A program made the position numbers and the translations under genes. Positions 11,401-22,486 of a stretch of 64,000 bases of DNA are shown one piece after another. Under the pieces are notes generated by a model. That model did no database searches, was not told the DNA's origin, and was given only the letters and a program-made list of their open reading frames with translations. Each line of letters starts with the position of its first letter. Positions within the stretch are counted from its first letter, which is position 1. This DNA is from Agaricus subrufescens (taxonomy: Eukaryota; Basidiomycota; Agaricomycetes; Agaricales; Agaricaceae): the NCBI GenBank assembly GCA_029945375.1, contig CM057065.1, positions 2,515,580-2,579,579 on the forward strand. The letters run 5' to 3'.

Positions 11401-13189
11401 ACTTGCACCGCCGGTGCAGTCATGAATATCGCAGTAGAGGGGTAGAAAATACGGAACCGAGCAGGCATGGTCTCCGTCAGACTTCGCTATGAGAACTCGA
11501 CGAAGAAGCGATGGCAACCAACCCTGAACGCTAAGGTAAGACTTATTGTAGAAAGTATATCATACTGGCCACTCACGAATACCATGTCTGGCGATTTCAG
11601 GCTCGTGATAATTTTCTCTTGCAACAAGTATTGGCGAATCAGGTCGCGCTGCATATTCAGAGGTTCGGTGATACTGGAGTCTTGCTCCGGGCTGGATTTC
11701 TGAGCCCTAATACGTTCTATGGCAGCAAACGTCCTTCCCCTGGTTTCGTCGTATGTAAGAGGCCCACAAACGTCCATGAACTCTTCCCATCCTCTAGAGA
11801 GGGCTTGATCCAGTAACGTCAAGCTAACATCAAGCCAGCAAGAGTTCTCTTTCCACTGGAAGTATATCGAACCGAAGGTATCGCTGAGTAAGATCCTGGC
11901 CTGCTTCCGTTGTTTGGCCAGAGGCGTCTTCCCTACCAACTTCTTCATGGTGTCTGGTGCACGGCCGTCATTGACGTAGGGACGTTCGGTATTAGGATCA
12001 CGACGAGGATGTGAGCGCCCATGTTCCAGGGCCATACGCTTTTCGCGGCTGACTGACCCATAATGAACTTTTTGTCCGTCTTCGAATGGTTATTAGTGTC
12101 CAAACCGCCGCCGGCAAAGAACACTTACTCTTGGCCGCTGTCTCGGAGCTTTGGAAGTTGTTCACGACAGCATACAGTGCCTCCAAGCCCGACAACAGGG
12201 AATGATCAGTGCCGACCGCTCGATACATGGCCCAGTGGTTGGCTTCTTGCGCGTTAGTGGTGTCCGGTAAGGAGTGCCACAGTTGTTCTTCCATTGCTCG
12301 CTGACTCTTCATGATCATACTAGCGATCGACGGTCTTAACCACCATTCGAGGAACTTGCTGGTACGGGGAAATTCATTGATTAAGCCTCTAGCAATGTCT
12401 TCGTATTCATCATATGAGGAAACTTGCGCGAGCTTGAGTGCACGTGTCATGAAGTCGTCGTGCTTCGTCGGATCCACCACGGCATGTTTAACAGCCACTC
12501 GGGATATCGCCTGTCGGAAATGTTCAGCACATCCTTTGAGTAGAGATTCCGCACGCATCCGAAGCGTTACACGATCGCGATCATCATCCCCAGGGTTGGA
12601 GAAGAACTCAACGTAAGCGAGTATGAAACCCTCACGCTGAGCTTGACTAAAGTCCATCACCTTATCCCTAAAGTGAGTGCAATCCCGTTAATCCTTTAAT
12701 CAACGACTCACAGAGGCCAGATGTGTATCCACCTCGCCCCCTCCTCGCGACTGAACAACGTCAGCGATACCTCGAAACAAACTCAAGAAATAAACTTTGA
12801 ATTCGTTCGCGCTGTGACCATTCATGTACGCCATAAGCACTGGTATCCAACGATCAAGTGCCATGGAGTAGACGGAAGAGACTTGGAGAACGGCAGCTCG
12901 GCTCTTCCAGAAACCATGGGCGCCGTCGGTGACGATCCCATTGAGAGATTCGTCCAGTGTCAAGTTGTGAACACTGTGCTCCTTCATCCACGGAGTTTGA
13001 AGAACAATGACACATTTAGGAAGGAGTCGGATAGATTCATACAAGATGAACCCGGGGTATTGGCAGTCAAATTGCTGGAGTAGGTGGAATGAATCATCGC
13101 CTCCCGAAGGTTGCTTAAACTCGTCAATGATTTTCTTCCGCTGAACAGCCACCCTATCCGTGTTTATATACACATCAGAGAGAGGGGTA
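8484..13189 (-). CDS. MULE-type transposase fused to USP-like peptidase and PHD finger (3' part of split gene)
   Basis: Multi-exon continuation of a gene cut by the foldback element. Order along the protein: (a) transposase core with IVTDGAHGFWK (about 12.92 kb), VMDFSQAQREGF (about 12.65 kb) and TTNAQEANHW (about 12.25 kb), giving plausible D, D and E catalytic residues; (b) a USP-like region with the Cys box KENSCWLDVSLTLL (about 11.84 kb) and the His box YDLVGVSIVTHH (about 11.05 kb); (c) a PHD finger (about 9.97-10.12 kb) with C-x-C, CSGC, H-x2-C and CYRC; (d) a block with HYPVRLLGY and QWWRGCDF; (e) an acidic, Lys-rich tail with KKRKR ending at 8484. Introns are short and phase-consistent, e.g. 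donor at 12709 with acceptor before VMDF. It should act in the nucleus on element ends. No internal stop was seen apart from the insertion. Confidence 0.72.
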
Positions 13190-15927
13190 GCTAGCACTTT
13201 TATGATAATTATTGGGTGTATCCAATGATAGCAACTTCATTATTCCCAACAACCTTTCATATCATAACTTCCCAATGACTCTACCCATAGAATCTTCATT
13301 CATTATGTATCCTTCCCATGGATTTCTTCATTCATTGCATACCTTTATGACCATTTCTTCATTGTTCCAATAGATTTCTTCATTTATTACATATCTTCAT
13401 AACCATTTTCATTTCATTACCCATCATTTTCCCCATCATTCTGGCCATCAATAGGCAATCAGGACATCAAAAGCTAATCTAGGCATCAATCTTGTTCATC
13501 AATACATCATTTCTGCCATCACCATCACTCCTCCCATCAACAATCCCATCAGTGATTCCATCAACAATCCCATCAGTCCCATCAGAGTGGTAGTGCAATA
13601 AATGGTTGCTCAATTGCTGGTCATTGGCTGGCTCAATTGCTATGAAACTTGAAATATACTGTAATATATATAATATGTCTGTATGTATGCAATATTATGT
13701 GGTACTGAGCAGCAAATTGCCTGATATGGCAGCACTTTTCCTGGGCAAAAAAAGGGCTACTGTGAGCGCATTTTTGGGTCCCTCCAAATGAAATGCACAT
13801 TGATAGAGAGCCCTTGTTAAGGGCTTTCCAACGAATGTACTTGCGCAATATTAGGTTTAGAGATGGGAAAGATATGAGCTACTTAGATTCTTGGTACAAG
13901 AGGAGCTGTTGTGGGTGCAGTTCCTGGCTGTTCTGGACGAAATGTATATGGAAATGGAGCTATGCAAAAGGGCTTTCCAACGATGTAGTTTTGCAACTTT
14001 TCAAGAGGAAATGGGGGAGATATGATCCAATTACACTTTGATGACAAAAGGGCTGCAGTGAGCAAATCCGCAGACTAGTATACATGAAATGCATATCAGT
14101 AGAAAGCCCTTCTAAAGGGCTTTCTAACGAGTATGGTCTCATGAGATTCCAATAGGAAATGAGAAAGTTATAATCAAATTACACCTTGGGTAGAAACAGA
14201 GAGAGACTGCTTTGTAGCAGGCTAGATATTGAATAGGATGCCACTATACGTTGTAGGCAATTACCTTACATTGCTATCTAGCTAGTCCAAGTAACAGCTT
14301 GTGAATTGAGCAAGAGAATAATGCTCTAGAAGCTAAACAAGAATTTGCATTTTCAGGGTACAAAATACAGTTTATCCACACGTTTCTTCTATAATATCTT
14401 CTAATAAAAGCATGGAGCGGTAGCTATTAACTATCCCTATTGAATGCAAAAGGTCTCTTGGTAATTGAGCAAGAAATGGGGGAGATACATGTAAAAAAGC
14501 AACTTAGACATCAATAATACATGTATATGGTATTAATTCTTTGCTTTATTTCATGCACTTCCTCTCTTTGAACGCTTTTTTAGGTTTATCTTGCCCAATT
14601 GTTGCTCAATTGACAAGGGATCTTTTGCATTCAGTAGGGATAGTTAATAGCTACCGCTCCATGCTTTTATTAGAAGATATTATAGAAGAAATGTGTGGAT
14701 AAACTGTATTTTGTACCCTGAAAATGCAAATTCTTGTTTAGCTTCTAGAGCATTATTCTCTTGCTCAATTCACAAGCTGTTACTTGGACTAGCTAGATAG
14801 CAATGTAAGGTAATTGCCTACAACGTATAGTGGCATCCTATTCAATATCTAGCCTGCTACAAAGCAGTCTCTCTCTGTTTCTACCCAAGGTGTAATTTGA
14901 TTATAACTTTCTCATTTCCTATTGGAATCTCATGAGACCATACTCGTTAGAAAGCCCTTTAGAAGGGCTTTCTACTGATATGCATTTCATGTATACTAGT
15001 CTGCGGATTTGCTCACTGCAGCCCTTTTGTCATCAAAGTGTAATTGGATCATATCTCCCCCATTTCCTCTTGAAAAGTTGCAAAACTACATCGTTGGAAA
15101 GCCCTTTTGCATAGCTCCATTTCCATATACATTTCGTCCAGAACAGCCAGGAACTGCACCCACAACAGCTCCTCTTGTACCAAGAATCTAAGTAGCTCAT
15201 ATCTTTCCCATCTCTAAACCTAATATTGCGCAAGTACATTCGTTGGAAAGCCCTTAACAAGGGCTCTCTATCAATGTGCATTTCATTTGGAGGGACCCAA
15301 AAATGCGCTCACAGTAGCCCTTTTTTTGCCCAGGAAAACTGCCATATCAGGCAATTTGCTGCTCTCAGTACCACATAATTTGCATATACAGACATATTAT
15401 ATATATTACAGTATATTTCAAGTTTCATAGCAATTGAGCCAGCCAATGACCAGCAATTGAGCAACCATTTATTGCACTACCACTCTGATGGGACTGATGG
15501 GATTGTTGATGGATCACTGATGGGATTGTTTGAGGAGTGATGGTGATGGCAGAAATGATGATTGATGAACAAGATTGATGCCTAGATTAGCTTTTGATGT
15601 CCTGATTGCCTATTGATGGCCAGAATGATGGGGAAAATGATGGGTAATGAAATGAAAATGGTTATGAAGATATGTAATAAATGAAGAAATCTATTGGAAC
15701 AATGAAAAATGGTCAAAAGGTATGCAATGAATGAAGAAATCTATTGGATTGATGAAGAAATAGTTATGAAAGTATGCAATGAATGAAGAAATCCATGGGA
15801 AGGATACATAATGAATGAAGATTCTATGGGTAGAGTCATTGGGAAGTTATGATATGAAAGGTTGTTGGGAATAATGAAGTTGCTATCATTGGATACACCC
15901 AATAATTATCATAAAAAGTGCTAGCTA
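13188..15927. mobile_element. 2.74-kb foldback element at a TA duplication
   Basis: The element spans 13190-15925 and is flanked by TA (13188-13189 and 15926-15927). It is one large inverted repeat: the left arm 13190 to about 14473 and the right arm about 14600-15925 are near-identical reverse complements around a spacer of about 126 bp. Both ends read GCTAGCACTTTT inward. Removing the element plus one TA restores the transposase reading frame exactly (DTS joined to TPLSDVY). Each arm has internal repeats built on AAGGGCTTTC and AATTACAC, plus a CATCA-rich segment. The largest frames are mirror-image ORFs of 60-82 aa, so it encodes no transposase. The TA target suggests mobilisation by a Tc1/mariner-type enzyme in trans. 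Confidence 0.88.
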
Positions 15928-17261
15928 CTAGTGTCAGAGATGTCAGAAACCGGTGGTGTTCGTCCTGTCAAAGTTGAGACGCCCACACGGAGCTGGGCCG
16001 GAGTCGCGTCTGGATGTGCAAGGACGTGCTCCTTGAAACGGTCAGCATCCCATGGGAGGGGTTTGTTGATGGGGGGACGGTCATGGTCGTGCTTGCCAAA
16101 ATGTTGGTACAAGCACCCGGCGTGATAGCGCGTCAATTTGTCATACGCTTTGCATTCGATGTAGACAAACGGTTGACTGCACAACTCACAGGCCACCTTT
16201 GTCTTTTGCTCTTCAATGACTTTGGTATCAACATGAGGGCGAAGGCGATTGGTGCAACCTTTGCTCGAACAAACGAAGACGCCCCGGCATGTGCGCTTAG
16301 TCGTCACGCCCTCCCTCGGAAGTTCAGCCGTTCGACTGCCTCGCCTGGAAGTACCTGGCTTGTTGGCCCATTGCGACCTCAGCCGCCCAGTCTTGACATA
16401 TTCTTCCCATGTAAACAGGTGAGTCCAAGTTTTGTCGGGCCACCCATCCCAATTGGATGGTGGCGGTCGAGTTTTTAAGTCGATAGGAAAGTCCTCAGCA
16501 GTGGGTGAATGCTGGCCATTAATTACAGAAGGTCGGTTTTCCTTCTCAGCCTCAGGTATGGTCAGAGACAAGGCGATACTTGCTTGGGTGTTGGCCACAG
16601 GAGGGGCAGGTTCCGGGGTCTGAAGTGCTACTTCCATGCCCTTGTCGTCGGGAAGAACTTTATATCCAACAATTTTACCAGTAGTAGACCATATTGGGAC
16701 CAGTTCCCCCAATGCTGGCGGTGCACTCGCATTATTCTGGAGGGTTAATGCTGGAGGTGCTGTCGCATCGTTCTGCAGCGGTGGTGTCGCATTGTTCTGC
16801 TGGGCTAAAACTGGACGAGCTGATGCTGGAGGTGCTGTCGCATCGTTCTGCTGCGGTGGTGTCGCATTGTTCTGCTGGGCTAAAACTGGATGAGCTGCCG
16901 CGCTGTTCTGTTGGGCTAAGGCTGGAGGAGCGATCGCACTATTCTGCTGGGTTATTGCTGGAGGTCCTGTCGCCTCGTTCTGCTGGGGAGCGATCGCATC
17001 GTTCTGATGGGTTAAAGCTGGAGGTCCTGTCGCATTGTTCGGCTGAGTTAATGCCGGAGGTCCTATCGCATTGTTATGCTGGGTTAATGCTCCAGGTCCT
17101 GTCGCAGCGTTCTGCTGGGTTTGTCCGTCAGGCGGCTCGCGACACTCGGATTGTGTTCTGAAGTATTTGACAACATGCCGGATGAAATCCTGTGCGGTGG
17201 TGTTGAGTAAGTTATCGCTCTTGTTAATGATGAGTGTGCAATACCATTGGCCCGGTGGCAC
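15926..17261 (-). CDS. MULE transposase gene, N-terminal part with GCM-like zinc domain
   Basis: The open frame from 17261 encodes 12-aa tandem repeats (about 16735-17120; units like ALTQHNNAIGPP), a linker, and a Cys/His-rich domain (about 15990-16330). That domain contains CRGVFVCSSKGCTNRLRP, CELC and, after a spacer, YHAGCLYQHFGKHDHDRPP. Its spacing fits the WRKY-GCM1 superfamily of DNA-binding zinc domains, which is known to be fused to Mutator-type transposases. The frame reads into the foldback element at 15925 and stops within 9 bases. Another frame with ATG at 17404 could be an upstream exon, but I found no splice pair in phase, so the true start is open. Confidence 0.68.
16735..17120 (-). 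repeat. 36-bp coding minisatellite in the transposase gene
   Basis: About eleven imperfect copies of a 36-bp unit encode Gln/Asn/Ala/Pro-rich 12-mers. Some copies are shortened. The array lies before the GCM-like domain and probably forms a disordered linker of variable length. Confidence 0.75.
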
Positions 17262-17404
17262 AGATCTATCAAGTCCTCACGGTTGACACTGCGGCGGTGT
17301 CTTGAAAAAAATTTAGAACCCCTGTGTGTGTAGGTATCAAAGTATTTGATAATGTCTCTCCATTGCTCACATCCCTTTTTTGGACGTAGATTCGGCCGTC
17401 GCAC

Positions 17405-17825
17405 CGAAAATCTGGCTCTGCAATGTACACTTTAGTAAATAAGAAGCTATGTTTGCGAGTGTAATACGCGGGCAGGACGCGGACAGACGCGGACAGACGC
17501 GGACGATCCCAGTTTTACACGAGGACTCGCGTGGATAGACGCGGGGTCGACGAGGGCTCCACGCGGGCAGTGCGCGGACTCAGGAAAGCTCACGAGGAGG
17601 CACGAGGACTCACGCGGATAGGCGCGGACTCAACGAGGACGGCGCGCGGGCAGACGCGGACCGACGCGGACCAATGAGGATCGACGCGGACATGACGAGG
17701 ACACACGCGGTAAGTACGAGGACCTCACGCGGGCTAACAGTGGTGTGATGCCCTCGCGCGGACTCGACGCGGACTCACACTGAAGGTGCGGGTTCGACGC
17801 GGACAAGACTCATATGTTCTTGTTA
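17405..17825. repeat. Right subterminal GC-rich array, inner block
   Basis: A run of GACGCGGACA-like words, three of them back-to-back at about 17475-17505, then irregular copies to 17810. It lies just upstream of the transposase gene, so it may also cover its promoter. Confidence 0.6.
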
Positions 17826-18799
17826 TCCGGTCAATCAATATATTAATAGGTATGTGATCTTCGTTGAATTTGGTAACTAACTTTCTTTTTTTAGGGTGTA
17901 CATAGTTTGCGAGCGCAATTGTCGTAGGTGCACATAGGCGTTCGCCGTATCTGCAGTCCAAAGCTTCGGATACCTTGTTAATCCAATTGTACACTGATAT
18001 TTTCCCGATTATCCATGCTCTTGTACGCTGCTATTTGGCCATTTAATATATCTCAAGGTGCGTACATGTTTGTCTCTTCTTGCTCTTTCCTCACTGACCA
18101 TCGTTCTATAACACCCATGCGATACTTACAGCGCTTTTGGTCCACTATTGGACCTCCCTTCTGCTCGCTCCCCCACCTTACTCTTGTCACACGCCCACCC
18201 TGTCTCTACTTGTCCCACACAGCTACCTCCACTCAAACCCATGTCCGGATCTATCGCCTGAACAATGCGACTGCGAGCGGAACGGCCGCTTCTAATCGCG
18301 TGAAAGAAGTGGATGATGCAGTAGAGCGAGCCATTATTAACGTTTGGCCGAAAGTGATCAGATATGCGGCGAAAAAAAAAATCACCGGGCCGCTTTGGGC
18401 ACAAATAAGGTACGGACAGTTTCATTTATTATGATCCCCGGTATTAATGGGAGTGGATAGATCCAATTTCCACTCCTCTGGCGCACCGGGCTCGTCATCG
18501 AGGGCTTTGCATGCGACGATCCGCCTTTTTGACGACATCGGTAGGCATGTAGGAGGAATCCATGCCCCGAAAGATCGTGAGATACCACCATCTTTTCGCG
18601 GTGGTATCAACAAGCTGTCGTATCACGGACAGCGTAAGGTTGAAGAAAAATATGGTTTCTCAGTGCTGGTTGGTCTGTAGTACCTTTGGGTTGGATTTCT
18701 TTCTTCTTTTGTATGAATTCAAATAGTCTAAATACACCAATGGCCACGCTTTCTACTTCTCTCAGTTGTCATCTGTATATTCACTAAAAACTACGTTTG
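17826..18799. other. MULE interval without a supported gene
   Basis: About 970 bp between two GC-rich arrays. Plus-strand frames near 18015-18434 and 18447-18680 contain helical-looking stretches such as VDDAVERAIINVW, and a minus-strand frame lies at 17734-17994. None has a recognisable domain or a convincing splice structure. A small unknown gene cannot be excluded. Confidence 0.3.
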
Positions 18800-18988
18800 T
18801 GCACTAACACGAGGGCGGGATACGGTCCTGGGACCAACGCAGTCTGCGCGCGGGTCTCTCTTCCAAACGCGGGCGGCGCGCGGACTGGCCGCGTAACATC
18901 CTGGCTCACGCGGACAATACTGGTCAACGCGGACAATGACGCGTACAATAGACGAACGCGGTCAATGACGCGTAAAAGTGGGGGCCCG
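18800..18988. repeat. Right subterminal GC-rich array, outer block
   Basis: Copies of ACGCGGACAAT and GACGCGTA-like words directly inside the right terminal repeat, the counterpart of the left array at 4108-4450. Confidence 0.6.
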
Positions 18989-19024
18989 CGTCCGCGCGCG
19001 GGCCCCTCGTATTTCTGGTAGCCC
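18989..19024 (-). repeat. Right terminal inverted repeat of the MULE
   Basis: Mirror of the left repeat at 4072-4107, directly followed by the second copy of the 10-bp target duplication at 19025-19034. Confidence 0.85.
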
Positions 19025-19034
19025 GGTTCAACTC

Positions 19035-19819
19035 GGACCACGCTGTTTCAAAATGGCACAACCTCGTTTTCGGCACTAATATACTACTGTTTGCCTTCGT
19101 TAGACTTAGGTAGGCTCTCTGCTAATGCCACTCCCATATACCTGGAGCTCCCCGCTTTATTGCAGCGGTCAGCATTCTGTTAGTTATGTAGCCAAAAGGA
19201 GAGTCAATATAATACCAAAACCGGGTGTGAACCGGAGACGCGACTCCCTGAGTCATGAATCGGTATCAATTTCCTCCCCAACCCACTCCTCCAAAATTGA
19301 GGAATCAAACAAAGATGTCAGCACAGAGCTAACAAAAGGGTAGCCCTGTAAATTTGACAGTATTTCTAGATTTCTGCCTGCTCTTTCTCGAGATCTCCAG
19401 GTTTGGGTTACACTTCTAGTCAACGAAACAAAATTCTGTTCACCGATGTACTCTCTGACATTATCGTTAATATACCCTGCTTATGAATTAGCGTTTTTCT
19501 TGACAAAATGCAATAATACTGTGCAGACAGCCGTGCTTAAATTGATAAGTTGATGATAACAGTCCAAATTCAACCATCATATCAAAAGAAAATGGTTAAC
19601 AAGTATAATCATATTGCATCCCTACAAAGAAAGAAGAACAAATATAACTACAACCACCAAAGTTAAAAAACAACGAAAAAAAATTGTTCAAACACCAAAG
19701 AAGAAAAAAAAAGTCGATACCCATATCGCTCGTAGAAAAAAAACTATCTGCCAACACGTAGAACAGGTTAAAGGGGGACAGTGTGAAATTCGGATCACCA
19801 ACAATTATATCAATACCTT
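19035..19819. other. Host flank between the MULE and the Tra2 relic
   Basis: No gene supported. Joined to the left flank without the element, the sequence would continue from the truncated F-box copy at about 3990-4061, but no coherent frame extends across. The 19560-19740 part is A-rich on the plus strand. Confidence 0.35.
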
Positions 19820-20806
19820 CCATCATCATATCGCCCACGATCATGATCACAGCCGCCGCCGTATGATCGCGATCGAGATCTCGGTCGTAGTTCCGTGGGC
19901 GGTCATAGTCTCTGCCACCACCACGATAGTCGTCATAGCGGCCTCCTCCCCCTCCCTGCCTTCGGTTGTCATAGTCAAGAGTGTAGCGACTATCATTCTG
20001 GGATCATAGGGACGCTCGACTAGATAGAAATATTACGTGTCAACGCGTGGCCTGGAAGAAAAAAAAACAACGTACAATCATTTCTCTTGGGAGAACCGTA
20101 GTACCTGCCAGGAGTAGGTGTGCTGGCACAACCACGACGGGCCTAGTAGTAAAAACTCAGCCGAGAGTATAGCGGACGTCATTAACAGCACACGTCATTA
20201 ACAGCACGAACTCTTTCAACATTCATGGCTTTACCCATAAGGTCAGTGGCATTCAGAGTAGTGATAGCGGCATCAGCTTCCTCAGCGGTTTCCATTGTCA
20301 TGAAACCGAAACCACGAGATTCGCGAGTATGTGGGTCATGCATGCCGGATGCTTTCTTGACCTTTTGATTGCAACGTCAGAGGAAAATATGGATTGAAAG
20401 GAAACCATGAGGATAAAAACGCACCCGACCGACTTTGGCAAAGGCAGCCTCGAGATCGTTGGTGCTGACCTTGTGGCTCAAACTGGAAACGTGCAAGTTG
20501 TCGCCTGGATGGTGACTGCCGTCTTTTATGCGACTTTTGGTGGTAATGAGTGTCATGGGCTGGGTGGGAGGAAGAGGATCTTACCCTCTATCGTCGCCGT
20601 TGCATCCAGGGCTCCCACTCTGCGAGCCTCTTCTGGGAGCATCACCATTTCTGTCTCTCGACGGTGGGGGGCCTTCACGAGGGGGCCCTCAGCCATTGAA
20701 GAATGATGGCCTGTCATCAGAGGGCTATTAATACATCATGGGTGCGCAAAGCAAGAGCAGAGGGCCTACCGTCGGCAGCACCATTGCTCATGGTTATGTC
20801 TGTCAT
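19820..20806 (-). pseudogene. Tra2-like RRM splicing-factor gene, decayed
   Basis: The minus strand reads a start MTDITMSNGAADG (ATG at 20806), then a Pro/Arg/Ser-rich exon, then one RRM split by an intron: NLHVSSLS (RNP2, about 20.47 kb) and RGFGFMTM (RNP1, about 20.30 kb). After the RRM come TPTPGRYYGSPKR and a Gly/Arg/Tyr/Asp-rich tail (about 19.85-19.98 kb). This order matches transformer-2-like SR proteins, which bind exonic enhancers. Lesions: an in-frame TGA in the Pro-rich exon (FNG then stop), a 16-bp tandem duplication near 20190-20210 that introduces stops after NVERV, and stops or frameshifts in the tail. It is therefore probably dead, although assembly errors could mimic some lesions. 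Confidence 0.75.
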
Positions 20807-21251
20807 AGGAATACCGATACCTCCGCCGCTTGAGGGGGCAATGTCGTGAGACTGCCAGGCTGGCGAAACGAAGATGTGGGAAGGAAAAGGAGAGGAAGGA
20901 AAGGTGTCATGCTAGGCTGAGTTGCTGGTAGACGGTGTTGGTTGAGAGGAGAGAGAGTGCGCAGAGCGGAAGTTTTTTTTTTTGCGAAAACCGTCTCCGG
21001 GGTGGCAGCGCACGAGAAAGGAAGGCTAGTTAACCAACACAGGTGAGGGTGGTGATGCAGGGCGAGGTGGTGGCGGCCGTGGAGGCGACGCTGGGCGACG
21101 AGTCGAGGCGGTCAGAGGCGGAGAAAAGGAGAAAGTGTCGGCGTCGAAAGCGTATGCAAACTGCTCAAGTCCATGCATACGGAGAGTGACGAGGCACAAT
21201 CAAGTCACACGAGGCAGCTAGTATGTTTCATAGTGAAGTCAACGAGGGCAC
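20807..21251. other. Upstream flank of the Tra2 relic
   Basis: GC-rich, GAGGCG-containing sequence ending at the left target duplication of the CACTA element. It probably held the promoter and leader of the Tra2-like gene. No frame is supported. Confidence 0.35.
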
Positions 21252-22189
21252 CTTTCACTGCGTGCGGGTTACCATAAACCCTAAGAGTTCTTATTGATTA
21301 ATTTCAAAGCATTTTTTAATTAAAACTCAGAACAAGCTCCGACATCATGTTTTAAGTTTATTTCGATATCATGTTAGAATAAGTGACAGGTAGTTTTTTA
21401 AAATATCATGTATTGTTTTCTTAACTTAGTTCACCAACATATGATCAAAAATAGGTTAGAAAAAACGCCTATACAATATTATGGACACATTGTATTAAAA
21501 GATTGCCATAGGTTCAGAAAGTACCGCAGAGGTTTATTCTAACTATTTACTGAGAGCTTTGTAACTTTGTACAGGATTTAATAACAAGCGTAAAATCAAC
21601 ATAAATTCAATTTAGCATCCGGAAATTGTTGTCTACATTTTTTTGGCTTAATAGTGAGCTTATCCTTGAGTTGCGCTGGAGAAAACGACTCACGAGTCCC
21701 GTGTTGAAGTGCGAAGAATTATGGTAACAACTGTTTCTCTATTACTTATAGACGTTCTCTACGCTCGATTCACTGATCATCCAAGTTACACCTCTACTGA
21801 ATTTTGTTTTTTAACCGAGTACCGCATTTTTGAACTTTGAGGCTGCTGTTCCTGTATTTGCGAATCACCAAACCAGGATTCAACTGGGATAGTCGCTCAC
21901 CTGCTATCGTTCAAATCAACAGAAACCTGACGCCCAATCTAAAAGCTTCTTTCATTCCAGTCACCATCCTTTACCATACGCCATTGCCTTGCAGTTATCT
22001 CCTGAGGTGTACCGGCTTGATGAAGCAGCCAAACAACGCCACATCAAGCTGCCTTGAGCGTGTCCTTTTCTGACGTCTCACCTCCTCCAACAGTGCAAAT
22101 GATGGGCTCAAAACACGAAGGTAAGTCATGCGCATCTTTTACTGAGAGTAGACCCACGTACTTCGAGGAGGCGCTGAAATACCTATACA

Positions 22190-22486
22190 GAAACTATGGG
22201 CCTATTGGAGCAAGAGAGAGATTACGACGCAGACATATCGGAAGAAGACAACTGCTTCCAAGTGTTACCGAGGAGACAGTCTGACGCACGTGTAGCGAGA
22301 AAATGCGCAGCTGCAAGAGAAGACGTCAAGGATTGTGTTCAAGGACGCGTATCGATGAAAAAGGGCATCGACAACGACAAGATTACTAAAACAACTAAAA
22401 GGCACCGGAACCGCCCCGACAATGAGTGCGCACACGATATCAGTCAGAAATATGATGCTGATGACGAAGGCGACGGTGGTATCTGA
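22190..22486 (+). CDS. Small acidic protein segment in the left arm
   Basis: A frame reads MGLLEQE-x-DYDADISEED and ends KYDADDEGDGGI before a stop. The right arm encodes a counterpart on the minus strand (48250 to about 48060; LEQEGGYDADISEEDYDD ... EYDADDEGDGSF, stop). A third, degraded copy lies in the tandem duplicate (GYDADVSEEE, about 48480). Retention of the same frame and stop context in opposite arms suggests past or present coding as one exon of a small acidic protein. The first exon is not identified and the function is unknown. Confidence 0.4.
   Translation, partial: ETMGLLEQERDYDADISEEDNCFQVLPRRQSDARVARKCAAAREDVKDCVQGRVSMKKGIDNDKITKTTKRHRNRPDNECAHDISQKYDADDEGDGGI

Larger units (their letters stand above)
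4062..19034. mobile_element. 14.95-kb Mutator-like (MULE) element with 10-bp target duplication
   Basis: The 10-mer GGTTCAACTC occurs at 4062-4071 and again at 19025-19034. The element between them (4072-19024) starts GGGCTAC and ends GTAGCCC. Target duplications of about 8-11 bp are typical of Mutator-like elements. The transposase inside has a zinc domain of the GCM type and a DG...D...E arrangement compatible with MULEs. Two genes lie on the minus strand, in the order transposase then 911-aa protein. A foldback element sits inside the transposase gene. GC-rich arrays rich in CGCGGAC lie next to both ends and between the genes. Without the nested insertion the element is about 12.2 kb. Confidence 0.82.

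Noticed and set aside
13883..15281. Mirror-image pairs of small ORFs (60 and 82 codons) on opposite strands
   Set aside because: They are the same sequence in the two arms of the foldback element. No conserved protein feature.
8484..17261. Assignment of the large MULE gene to the KDZ (Kyakuja-Dileera-Zisupton) transposase superfamily
   Set aside because: I considered it because KDZ genes are common in mushrooms, but the GCM-like zinc domain, the DG...D...E spacing and the 10-bp target duplication favour a Mutator-like element. A profile search would settle it.
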